Under the pieces are notes generated by a model. The model saw only the letters and a program-made list of their open reading frames with translations. It did not search any database and was not told the DNA's origin. From Nitzschia sp. pyKryTriq1 (taxonomy: Eukaryota > Bacillariophyta > Bacillariophyceae > Bacillariales > Bacillariaceae): 64,000 nucleotides of DNA. Positions 45,679 to 55,636 of the stretch are shown here, in pieces. The DNA lies in contig OY101118.1 of NCBI GenBank assembly GCA_956465555.1, forward strand, positions 2,067,751 through 2,131,750, written 5' to 3'. Positions within the stretch are counted from its first letter, which is position 1. The number at the start of each line of letters is the position of its first letter. The position numbers and the translations under genes were made by a program.

Positions 45679-46155
45679 TCACCTTCCATTTATCTTCTGC
45701 ATTTCAAAGATTTTGTGCTCCAAGAAATCGCACTCGTGCAGCAATGTTTGCTTTTCGTTTGTTAGAGTGTGCAGTCGATGTTGAAAAGTTTGGATTGCTT
45801 TTTGACTGTTCCTTTCGAAGTTGTGAGCTTCTTCTTCGGTATTTTGTATTCTCGAGGTCAACGTCTGACACTGACGACTCAATTCCCTGTTGTCATGCGC
45901 AAGCCTATCGGTTGCCTTGTACTGTTGTTCTCTATGGTCGTTTAGACCATGTCGATGTCTACCATTCTTCCGCCTTCGCGACTTTGTGAGGGGCTTTCTT
46001 TCTCCGTCGGCACCACACGAATCTGTTATTGGACTAGCGAAATGCACAACAAGCGATGGTGGTGGGTGGGAATCATCTTCATCAATATGTTGTTTCGACA
46101 ACAAAGTCATCCTCTCGCTTGCTAGAAATGGCATGGACTGACTCTTTGGTATCAT
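45679..46155 (-). CDS. Small coiled-coil protein, member C of the local family
   Basis: Single exon; the ATG at 46155 gives 158 aa and fits the short Ser/Met start (MIPKSQSMPF) of its relative at 37605. An upstream ATG at 46245 would add 30 residues of poor quality. The N-terminal part is Ser/Pro/Arg-rich, with a basic cluster (KSRRRKNGRHRHG). The C-terminal 65 residues (DNRELSRQCQTL ... NEKQTLLHECDFLEHKIFEM) are a charged helix aligning gaplessly with the protein at 37605-38069. Function unknown. Confidence 0.65.
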   Translation of the reverse strand: MIPKSQSMPFLASERMTLLSKQHIDEDDSHPPPSLVVHFASPITDSCGADGERKPLTKSRRRKNGRHRHGLNDHREQQYKATDRLAHDNRELSRQCQTLTSRIQNTEEEAHNFERNSQKAIQTFQHRLHTLTNEKQTLLHECDFLEHKIFEMQKINGR

Positions 46156-47157
46156 CGTTCTCGTGTTATGCGTTAGTGCTGATGATGTGCGCTTGCAGTA
46201 AAAAAATAATGAAAATTCTTCGGCTACGATCAGGATATCGCTCAAATAAGTAGCTACCGGTATGTAGCCGTATTGTCTTCAATTCGGAGTTGAAGCAAGG
46301 ACGACGACCGACGACCGACGACGAAGACCAAAAAATTTAGATGTACATACATACGGCGAGTACTGTAGATAGCGGAAATACCAAACCTATTTATGCCCTA
46401 TTTCTGTGTATTAATGCCCTTGTGAATTTCCGAATAACAACTCCCCTGTCTTACGGCCTGTACTACTTGCACTGTGTGCTGTACTTGTACGGTACAAGTA
46501 CCGTTTACTACCTGTAGGGTACGTACTGGTACATAGCAGTGTCTGCTAGTCCAGCGCCCAAGCTCGCGCCCGCCCGCGTCTTCTACTGAACTGCACATAC
46601 GAAGTGCGGTGGTACCCAGCAGCGAATAGATAACATCACATACCGTTCATTATACATACAGTAAGTACTGGTACTTATAGTGAAAGTGAGTTCTGGGATG
46701 GAGTACATTGGCGAGGATGGCGACAGTCCGCCATTAAACGAATTTTCTCAACGCCAGGTTTGGTTCTCAATCACAAAAAAATAGAAATAATTCTTGCGCA
46801 CGTACATACGTGTACCGGTAGAAACTTCCGAATGCGTTGAGGCGGCCAAGCCCTCAACGCACGAATGTCCAGATGCGCTGGAATCAATCTCCGGGAAATA
46901 TCATATGTACCTGGTACCATACCAGGCATACCGGTATCCCCAACGCACAACGGCAGCACCTAGACTCCGCGCATTCGGTACATTCGGCTGATCTTCTCTT
47001 CATTCTCTATTCCCACCGGTACTTGCAGTCTACCACTCAAGAACTTCTTCGTGACATGCACACAGCAGCATGCGCCGTCTAAACAGAGAGTGCTAAGACG
47101 CAAATCATTATCTCACAAATATTCTTTCTATCAGAATCGAATGAATGATCGAAAACA
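46156..47157. other. Intergenic between divergent small genes
   Basis: Contains GACGACCGACGACCGACGACG near 46300-46320, GTAC motifs near 46480-46530 and 46905-46940, and no supported gene. Confidence 0.45.
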
Positions 47158-47679
47158 ATGCAAGATCGTAACCATGGCCCAAGTCCCTTTACAGGCTCGC
47201 CGCTGCAGCCACATAGTCGGACCTTTCGCCGACCACGCCCCTCCCCCCACATTCATGTAGTAGAGACCAACCTTTCTTGCACTCCAGTGTCACATTCCGA
47301 TATGAGCTCTTGTAGTATACCTGAATCGCCCATCGAAGAGGCGGTGAGACCAGCCCCGTTGACGCCAGATCTTCGTCAACAGTGCAGCTTTGAAGACTGG
47401 AGGATGCCAGCGTTTTCTTCGATGATGGCCCTTCCCGAAATTCTAAGAGACGACGACCTTCGAGACATTCAGTCCACAAGAGTTACAACGACACAAGCAT
47501 TAAATCGACCTCAGAGACCGACCCGCAATATGCCTTCACTTGGAGGTGGCCTTCCAGGGGACGAGTTTCAAACTCTCGCTCCTGCTTCACACACGAAAGG
47601 CTCCCACCGCAGAAGAAAGAATCAAGCTCTTGACTCAGCGCAATTTGACAGCCTTTTGACTGAGGTCTTCTATCAATGA
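47158..47679 (+). CDS. Small hypothetical Pro/Ser/Arg-rich protein
   Basis: Single-exon frame of 173 aa from the ATG at 47158, or 125 aa from the ATG at 47302 (MSSCSIPESP). I do not recognise it. It is rich in Pro, Ser, Thr and Arg with a basic patch (KGSHRRRKNQ) near the end and no membrane segment or clear coiled coil. The codon composition looks coding, and the opposite frame is shorter. Its similarity in size and composition to the neighbouring small genes may be only compositional. Confidence 0.45.
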   Translation: MQDRNHGPSPFTGSPLQPHSRTFRRPRPSPHIHVVETNLSCTPVSHSDMSSCSIPESPIEEAVRPAPLTPDLRQQCSFEDWRMPAFSSMMALPEILRDDDLRDIQSTRVTTTQALNRPQRPTRNMPSLGGGLPGDEFQTLAPASHTKGSHRRRKNQALDSAQFDSLLTEVFYQ

Positions 47680-48919
47680 CAATCATCATGGACGACTGCT
47701 CCCGTGCCACTACGCGAATGTTCCGTTCGCTGATCGTGAGAAGAAAAGAACTATTTGTACGACGAGTAAATCCATTGGATACACAGCAGTATTTTCTGGA
47801 TTGCTAGCTAGAAAACGATTGATAAAAGTGAATTTAAAGCTATTGTGACCTTTGGTGGTTAGCAAGAGATGCCGTGGTCACCATCAACCAGTTCGGGTGA
47901 TGGCAAAGACTTGCCTATGCCTTGCATCACAAGGACATTGGTCTACTCTGTACGAAGTTAGGTTTGCAACTCTAGTCTCTAGAGACATCAGCTAGCTAGA
48001 AGCTACCATTTTCTGTCTTCTAAAATGAATCTACTTGATCAATTACCATGATTCGATTGTTGTCGGATAGTACTTCTTGTACCAGTACTGTTCGAAAGAT
48101 GGAAGTAGGAATTATTGCCTCACCATTTTTGGAGATGGGTCGGAGTCGCGATCCTTCCATCTATCGCTCATCTCAACGGCTTGTGCGCACCTTTTTTCGC
48201 TTTTTTGATGGTCGCGTCGCTCAAAGGAATGCGATAAAATTAGCTCCCACTACCGGTACATCATTACATTACAGTTCAAGTATCATCTGTACAGCAGGTA
48301 CGCGCCTTCCCCGGCGCACTGCTATTCTCTCCCGTGTACCGGATGTACCAGAGGTGTGCAGCAGCACAGAGATGTCTACCGGTACGGTACGGTACGGTAC
48401 GGTACACGTGTACCTGGCACTGGTACCTGGTACCGGTACTGTACCGGTACATACAGAACTGAACTGTACCGCTGCAGTGCGTACCACAACAGTACTGTTC
48501 CGCGCGGTGAGCTTGAAAAGCATTTAAAGTTCAGCTGGGCTTGAGAGCAGCTGCTTGGAAGCCAGGTTCTTGCGTTGTTCGAGAACAATCGACGAGAAGT
48601 CGGACGACGCTGCTTTCGTTCCGACGACGTGCGGTTTCGCCAATAAGATCGGCTCAGACATCTGCGAGCAGATACATACAGTAGTCTACATACAGTATGT
48701 AGAGCGAGCGACGAGACGACGATGACGCGACAACACGTTGTGATGTGCCTATGATCTACCGGTATGATGCGAAGATCTCGAGAAGGGTGCCTGGTATCGT
48801 TGTAGACAGTAGTAGGAGACTGGTCCGTACGCAGCATTCATTGCTAATTAGTATATCGATACAAGGCAAAGGCCGTCACAACCAGGGAATAGAGAGATAA
48901 GACAAGAATAACTTTGAAA
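47680..48919. other. Intergenic, no gene seen
   Basis: Contains a strong GTAC cluster (48376-48473) and several ORFs across it that arise from the palindromic sequence. The part before 48920 should be the promoter of the NTF2-like plastid gene. Confidence 0.5.
48376..48473. repeat. GTAC palindrome cluster with GGTAC tandem run
   Basis: Starts with five tandem copies of the pentamer GGTAC, then GTACACGTGTAC, GGTACCTGGTACCGGTACTG and TACCGGTAC. About 100 bp can pair with itself in many ways. Noncoding. Confidence 0.75.
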
Positions 48920-50001
48920 ATGATGCCGTTCCTTGGTAGAGGAGATTGGACTATGACACTTTTGGTCGGTATGGTGATGATTCTTCAGGGATGCCGGGCT
49001 TTTATGATCCCGATGAAGCCGATTGCTCTGGTTCGATCCAATGCCGTGACAACCACCTCCATGTCGATGTCACCCGATGCAGACGACTCTACTGCAGACC
49101 CGGATGGTGCGGACTTGGCTGCTCAGCTGTTTCAAATGGCCCAAGCTAAAGGCGTGAGTCTTGATGCGAATGACCTCCTAGACGAGGACGACGAGGAAGA
49201 TGACGACGAGGACGACGACGAAGAGGAAGAAGAGGAGCAAAATTACCCACAAGGTGCCATCAACGCCTTCCTTGGGTATGATACAGGCGACGTAGGTGAA
49301 AAGCTTGCTGGGAACGTCAGCTTGACCGACGATCAGCTTTATAGTGAAGTCAAAGAGCGTGTTCTGGATACGGCTGGAGGATTCGTCGACTTTGTCAAAG
49401 GAGCAAGCGATGACGACGATGAAGATGAAGAGACTTTGGATACGCCCAAGGTCTATGCCCCTCCAATCACGGTGCCAGATTCCGATCTAACCGCAGGAGA
49501 AGTCGTCTTGTTGGTCCTGGAAGCAATGAAAAATAACGACAACCCTTCCAAAAATAAGGGTGTCGAAATTTTGTTTGGATACAGCTCATCTGGCTCGCAA
49601 ATTAAAAACGAGCAAGGACTAACACCTGCCGAGTATGCAGACTTTCTGAACGAGACTGAATATAAGGTTCTCTTCTCTCATGAAGAGGTGGTAAGTTCAT
49701 GGATTGGTGTTCAGTTCGAAAGTATTCGAATGCGGTGCTAGTACTAGTAGTAGTGAGCGCGAGTCGTTTCTCAAAAGATTTGTAATCCTTGATTCATTCC
49801 CAGATGATTGATAAGGGGCAATATTCTTTCGATGGAAAGAAGGCATTCTTCACTGCTCGATTGCGGGTCGGTCCGGGACCACTAGACTTCACTTCCTGTA
49901 ATTTCATTTTGACCAGCGAAGGCGCCGGCGAGGACGCCGCTTGGATGGTCGACAGTATCTTGATTCGTCCAGAATCGATGCGACGACGCAGACGAAAGTA
50001 A
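48920..50001 (+). CDS. Plastid-targeted NTF2/DUF4864-like protein
   Basis: Two exons (48920-49690, 49804-50001) joined at phase 0 give 322 aa. Residues 1-27 form a signal peptide ending in GCRA, followed by FMIP: a classic diatom plastid motif with Phe at the cleavage site. Next come an acidic low-complexity stretch (DEDDEEDDDEDDDEEEEEE, about 90-110) and a conserved-looking C-terminal domain of about 120 aa (TAGEVVLLVLEAMKNNDNP, GLTPAEYADFLNETEYKVL, ARLRVGPGPLDFTSCNFILT, DAAWMVDSILIRPES). Its alternating helix/strand layout resembles NTF2-fold DUF4864-type plastid proteins. No catalytic residues are evident and the function is unknown. The protein ends in RRRRRK. Confidence 0.72.
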
Positions 50002-50483
50002 ATGTTGGCTCGGTACGTGCCTCTTTGGGTCGGCCTGTTGAAGCTCTGGAGCTAAAGGCGGCAGGGATGGGCCACATACATCAAGAAGCTAGCTAGGAGT
50101 AGTCCTAAATATATGAGTCCTTTAAAGTTGCTTGATTTTCCTCCATACCTAGAAGTGGACCCAAACCTCTTCTTTGCCGCATTCCAAAGATCTCATATGG
50201 GAGAATCTCTTCTCGAAACTTGTAAAACTCTTTTCCACTTAGAAGATGATATCAACTGACATGTTTGGTCGAAGGGACAGACAGCATCCAACGTCGACGA
50301 CACTGGACGACACAAAATCCATATACATTAGCTAGTAGTACCGTTGTTTCAATCCCATTGCACAATAACAGTTTCGTTTTCTGATGGTCTCATTGTTCGG
50401 TTTTGTGGTGAGATCATGAGATTGATCAAAACCTTAGTCAAGGCATGGCAAAACACCTGTCTTTGACGATGACCACTAACTCA
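50002..50483. other. Convergent intergenic, nothing seen
   Basis: Between the 3' ends of the NTF2-like gene (+) and a Lys-rich protein (-). No repeats or gene of note; presumably 3' UTRs. Confidence 0.4.
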
Positions 50484-51128
50484 TTACTCATCGATCGTAA
50501 ATCGCTCGTCTTGTCCTTCAGTTTTTTTCTTCTTTTTGATACTTTTCTTCTTTGTGGGAGCCTTTTTCGTACCATCAGCACCACCCTCTTTATTCTCTGC
50601 AGGAGCTTTTTTTGAAGTATTTGGGGCATTGCCTGGCTTGCCACGCTTGGGTTTAGGCTTCGCCGCAGGGGCGGCTGCTCTAGATTCACTCGCGGGGGCG
50701 CTGCTCGCAGCCCCTTCCTCTTGCTTCTGCTGCACCACCCCTTTCTTCTCGTCAATTTTATCGTAATGGTCGTTGACTTGCGCCTGCAACTCAGAAATAT
50801 CTCTTAAAGCTTCTTTGAGGCACCCCTTTAAGGCAGCCTGCGCCGCCTTTCGCTCCACCAGCGTCAAGTAGTCTACTCCAAATTTCTTTTGTCGAGCAGC
50901 AATTTTGTATTCGAGGGCACTGATTTGTGTTTGTTCCTTGAGCTTGACACAGCACAGGCCCGTAGAGGAGCAGCAGTTCGCAAAACCACGGGAGATTTTC
51001 TGCATAAAGCCTTCTTTGGGTGCCGTGTCCGCGGTTGCAGTGGGTCGCCCTGCTGCTGCTGCTGCTGCTGTCCCCGCTGCATGGTTATCGTCGGAACTTC
51101 CGTCGTCGTCTTGATCTGCTTTCATCAT
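50484..51128 (-). CDS. Hypothetical protein with Cys cluster and Lys-rich tail
   Basis: Single exon, 214 aa from the tandem ATG at 51128. The N-terminus is acidic and Ala-rich. Residues about 41-62 hold a Cys cluster (NCCSSTGLCCVKLKEQ). A helical stretch (LEYKIAARQKKFGVDYLTLV, LKEALRDISELQAQVNDHYDK) follows, then an Ala/Pro/Lys-rich low-complexity tail with KKKSIKKKKK before DERFTIDE. The helix pattern 'L-x3-I-x-ARQKKFGVDYLTLV' looks like a conserved stramenopile element, but I cannot name the family. The Cys cluster might be a palmitoylation or metal site; this is speculative. Confidence 0.6.
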   Translation of the reverse strand: MMKADQDDDGSSDDNHAAGTAAAAAAGRPTATADTAPKEGFMQKISRGFANCCSSTGLCCVKLKEQTQISALEYKIAARQKKFGVDYLTLVERKAAQAALKGCLKEALRDISELQAQVNDHYDKIDEKKGVVQQKQEEGAASSAPASESRAAAPAAKPKPKRGKPGNAPNTSKKAPAENKEGGADGTKKAPTKKKSIKKKKKTEGQDERFTIDE

Positions 51129-51648
51129 CTTTGTAATAATTTAAAAACAACTCTTGGCAATAAAAACTAGTTTTTCGGCGTGGTGGAGCTATGCCGTGAT
51201 ATATGACTATGATGTACGAAGCTAGCTTCGCAACAGCAACTTCGGAAGATGGGAAGTCGTAAAACAAAAGTCATCGAAAGTCAAAAGACATCATCATCGC
51301 CAACTTCGTCGAATTTCTGGAGGAAAAGGGGAAGGCCGTGGGGCTCTCGGCTGGCGTGAGCAGAGAGCCGGGCGTGAGAGGCCGGGCAGGCGGCAGGCTA
51401 GGTGCCCGCCGCGCGCGCTAAATCGATGAATCGAATCGTTGGACTCCGCCCGTTTTTCACCCTGATCGAGAGAGCGAGGAAAACGAATGACGCAAAAAAA
51501 AAAACACAAATCATCACAACTATGCCGGTAGCTTGGTCGTTGCATGCTCTCTATTAGCATGGGGATGCCATAGTGATTCCATCGGCAATGGCCTACCGTC
51601 ATCCTAGATATTCCAAGGAAGAAGCCTGAGATACAGTCAGTCAGTACC
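51129..51648. other. Divergent promoter region
   Basis: Between two divergent genes. No notable motif apart from a stretch of A near 51487-51500 and a GC-rich segment 51350-51420. No gene seen. Confidence 0.4.
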
Positions 51649-53742
51649 ATGGACCGGGAAGACGGTGAACACGGAAATGCCGGGAGAGTGAGTTACCGGA
51701 TTCGGGGCGACACCTCCTCTCTACCAGACGCCTTTGACTCTCCCAGGGGTTCGAGACCCACAAGAAATGCCTATGCCTACTCGTTCGCTCCTCCTCGGTC
51801 AGAAGGTACCTCGCACTTCCCCGATCCGCGACGCCCGGGAAGTCCTCTTTCAGAACCCGATTTGATGCCACCAGATATTGGTCCTGGGGCCGTACCACCC
51901 GGCAATGCCACCAGTGAAGACAGCTGGTTCAAGAGCTGGTTGACGATGGGAATATTAGATGTGCTGGGTACCGCGGCTGGTGTGACACTATCTACCACTG
52001 GAAAGCTTGTAGCACCACCACTGCATCTAACAAAAAATATTCTGTTGCCAGGATTATTGGCATTGATAGTGGATACCTTGGATTCAATCACGCCACCACG
52101 TGTGAAAGACTGGTTTCGAATTCTGAGCGCGAGTAGCTACCATCTCATAACTGTGCTTGGCAGTACGGAGAAAGGGAAAATATTCTCCAGCCAGTTCTAT
52201 ATAGTGCTACAGGATGTGATGCAAGCACTCAGCGCGCCTGAATCGAGACAAGTCCTGGTGGATGGAATGGCAACAAGCGTCAAATTTGCGGCTGCCCTGC
52301 AGTAAGTGATTGCATCAGCGATACTTCTTCTGCTGCATGGCAGGGACTGGAGCGAGCAGGCAACCTCACCTGTTTTTTCTTTGTGTTCAATCCTTCGTGC
52401 GTACCGTACGTAAAGTACCCCAGAGATGGTAGAACTCCTTGAACAGTTGAGCACGCTTGGTATCCGATTGCTTGATGCAGCCTCCAGTGGAAAAGCCAAG
52501 CAGCTAATACAAGATAGTAGAGATATGGCATGGAAGGGCATTGAAATGGCAGCTGACCCAGCTACAACCTTGGCACTGGCCGAAGTCACAGCCCATCTGT
52601 GCCATGCCTTGGAGGATACCCAGCAGGCCCTGAATCCAACGCCTAGAAAACATCGAAACGCCCAGAACCAGACAGTATACCTAAACCCATATCAGATGGC
52701 AGACTTCCCCGAGCAAGTTATGATGGAAGAGGTTATACTAAGCTGCCTTGGACTTGTGGAGCACAATAAAAAAGAACATATGGGCGATGATCAGGCGAGT
52801 CTTCACTCAAGGCTAACCTTGGACGATGACCTATCCTTGCCTGAACCAGAGTCTCAAGGTTGGAAAGAGCGAAAAGCAAGGGTTAATGTACAGCTACTTA
52901 GAGAGAGAATTCTGAATGATGGCTTGGCGAAATCGAGGACAGAGAACCTTCCGACTTCATCAGTGGCTTCTCTTGTGGATGAACCAGCGGCACGGGACAA
53001 AGGCGCGGATGGTGTATGGAAAGGAGACGGGTTTGATGGAACGACTGGCGGATCGATCACTGCACAGCCAAGTACCACCACCCAGACTAAAGAAGAAGAT
53101 GTAGAGGACATTGCATGCTCAGGTGTTCCGGGTGGACGGCGATTTGGCGTGAAACAAGTTGAAAAGGCGAGCTTGTCTGCCGAAACGCCTCCCGCCATCC
53201 AACAGTTTTATGAAAGGCTCGACGAACTCCTCGAGGAGGACCGTCAGCGCCTTCAATCCCTGAGGGCTCGAGAGGAATCGACAATCAACAATTCGCTAGA
53301 AAAGGAGGAGGTTGGAGAAGAAGAATCGAAGTTATCGAGCATATTGAAGGCCAGGATCACGAAGCTCAAACAACGCCATGCATCGAAACACTTCAACAGA
53401 GATACGGTGATAAAACCATCCAATTTCAGTCGGATACCAAAGAAATACCACGGCCTGATCATTGCTGTGGCTGCCATTGGTACCCTTCTGTTCACTATTC
53501 TCTTTGGCCTCGCAATGTATGGGGTGTATGCCTTAGTCAAAGGCGCCCCGGCATTTTCGGCAGATTCCCGAAATTACATTGCTCCTTCTCCCTCCAACAG
53601 TCAAGATATTGTGATCAGAATTGTTCGAGAGATCGTCCATGTGACAGAAAAGGGCGAGATTATTGGAGAGTCCAGGTCTCACGCTCTTACACAAGAGGAG
53701 CTCGAAAGCATTGGGCAAAATGTTGTGGCTGTCCTTCGGTGA
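51649..53742 (+). CDS. Hypothetical protein with C-terminal membrane helix
   Basis: Two exons (51649-52301, 52416-53742) with a GTAAGT donor and an AAAG acceptor give 659 aa; no other nearby acceptor keeps the frame. I do not recognise it. Residues 1-95 are Arg/Ser/Pro-rich. Residues 100-300 are helical and moderately hydrophobic (GILDVLGTAAGVTLSTTGKL, HLTKNILLPGLLALIVDTLD), with amphipathic pieces such as VELLEQLSTLGIRLLDAASS. Residues about 310-520 are acidic and disordered with a coiled coil (QQFYERLDELLEEDRQRLQS). A single strong membrane helix (LIIAVAAIGTLLFTILFGLA, about 575-603) precedes a short tail. It may be an organelle or ER membrane protein; function unknown. Confidence 0.65.
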
Positions 53743-54606
53743 CAAATCTCCTGATACACTCCTATACAGCAACAATGAATCGTAGTTGCTTGAAAATGCA
53801 TATTCTAGAGAGAGCTTCTACCGGACTTGGTACCACCACTTACTACCCTTACTCCGTACACCTGTAGGTATCATCGTGGCGGTCGTGCTGCTCTGCGATG
53901 GAGTAGAGAAGAGAGTATTTAGTAAAAAATAGAGAACAAAAAGCAGGAGAAGGAAATCGTGTCGCATTGTTGGCCATTTCGCAGCTCGTAGTAGTACTAC
54001 TCTACTGCTAGCTACTAGTAGTAGAGAGACAACTCCGAGTAGTCTCGCTCTACCGGTACTACTAGTAGTAGAGCTCTGCTACAGAGCTAGAGTGGAGTAG
54101 AGTAGAGTAGAGTAGTACGTACGTACCGTTAGAGCGCCAGGAGGACATGCGACTGAATGATGGATGATGAGGAATGATGGATGAGGAATGATACCGGTGC
54201 GGTACTCGTAAATACTCGTAGTAGTGTGCGAGAGTACCGATAGTAGATGCATGATGCGTGGTTCTCAATGCCACGGCCGTGTCGTCAGCAATTTTGCTGG
54301 CGCAGTGAAAACATAAGCCCATGTGCTGGCATCGATGTGGTGACGAAATGAGGCTTATTTATTTTGTAGATAAAGTCTTCATGGCTGTATAAGACAAAAC
54401 TTCATCTACGTAGCTGGCAAAACTACCACAGAGATGCATATTCTCGTTCCTCGGGCGATGGCAGATGGGAGATGGGAGATGGGAAATGGGAAACTCAACA
54501 TCAGCTTAACCATGCATTCCTTTGTCCATCATAACTCCTCAATGAGAACGTAGACAAGCGCTTCAAGACACTTGACGACTCTGCCATACTACGAAAAATA
54601 TTCACC
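53743..54606. other. Intergenic, simple-sequence rich
   Basis: Holds TAGTAGTAGAG and GAGTAGAGTAGAGTAGAG runs (53990-54115), GATGGGAGATGGGAGATGGGA (54465-54490) and ATGATGGATGATGAGG. No gene seen. Confidence 0.5.
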
Positions 54607-55501
54607 ATGGTCAAACTAAGTAGAGCAGGAATCCAGCTACCTTTTTATACTTCTGGCGAAGTTCAAGTGGACCAGCAGTCGAGAAAGAGAATCCAATCGG
54701 ATACGAATTGCTCGTTTACATCCGAAACTTTACCGAAGTCGCCGCTCCGTGTTGCGTCAGTACCAACACTTAGTTGCTTGACAAATGGACGCAGCACAAG
54801 AGTACCACTAAAGAAGCGAATGAAGCGTTCTGAATCTTCCATTTTGACTCTGCGGGAACCTCAAGAACTGAGCTTGAAGAAACCCAAACAGAATGGTAAC
54901 AGTACCATGAAACCAGAGGATTATTTCGAGCATATTATCCAGAAGGCTGGTGCATCAATGAGCGCTTTGATTGTCGACCCCAAATCTTTCCTGCCAATCG
55001 AGAAACAGCAACACTCTTCCTATCCGCAAGCGGCTCTTGCTGCACGCAATGAAGACCTTCCACTGTTGAAGAAACTTCACGGGGAAGGCCACAATCTGCA
55101 ATGCGCCAACAAATTTGGAGAAAGTATCATTCACATTATTTGTCGCCGGAGCCGCGATGATATACTAGAATTTTTGGTCTCGGAAGTAGATGTGTCACTG
55201 CGCCTGAGGGACGACCTCGGCAGAACACCACTCCATGATGCCGCTTGGTACGTATAAATTTTCAATTGTGTAATTGTCTTTCGCGATTCGAATCCTCACA
55301 TTCTTTTGTAACGTATATGACAGGACCGAGCGGCCTAATTTCAAAGTAGTTCACCAACTTCTGCTCCATGAACCTGATTTGATCTTAGTGCGAGACAAGC
55401 GAGGAAACTCTCCCCTTTCTTACATTCCGAAGCAAAATTGGAGTGCGTGGAACCAGTTCCTAGAGGAAAACCAGGATTTGTTTCTAACCGCGTTGAAATA
55501 A
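54607..55501 (+). CDS. Ankyrin-repeat protein
   Basis: Two exons (54607-55247, 55324-55501) with a GTACGT donor give 272 aa. The first half is basic and Ser/Thr-rich (KRIQSDTNCSFTS, RVPLKKRMKRSESS). From about residue 140 there are about four ankyrin-type repeats: AALAARNEDLPLLKKLHGEG, NKFGESIIHIICRRSRDDIL, DDLGRTPLHDAAW (the best match, with the TPLH motif, split by the intron) and RDKRGNSPLSYIPKQ. Such repeats mediate protein binding. Small diatom proteins with a disordered N-terminus and a few C-terminal ankyrin repeats are common; partner and role cannot be told. Confidence 0.78.
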
Positions 55502-55636
55502 CTAACAGTACCATGACAAAGTGGTACTGCGACTAGAATATATTCGATAAACCTATAAAATGCACACTATACCATCCCATGAAGTTGTCGCATTATCGAA
55601 ACCTGTAGACGTACTGCAAGTGGATATTGACGAGGC

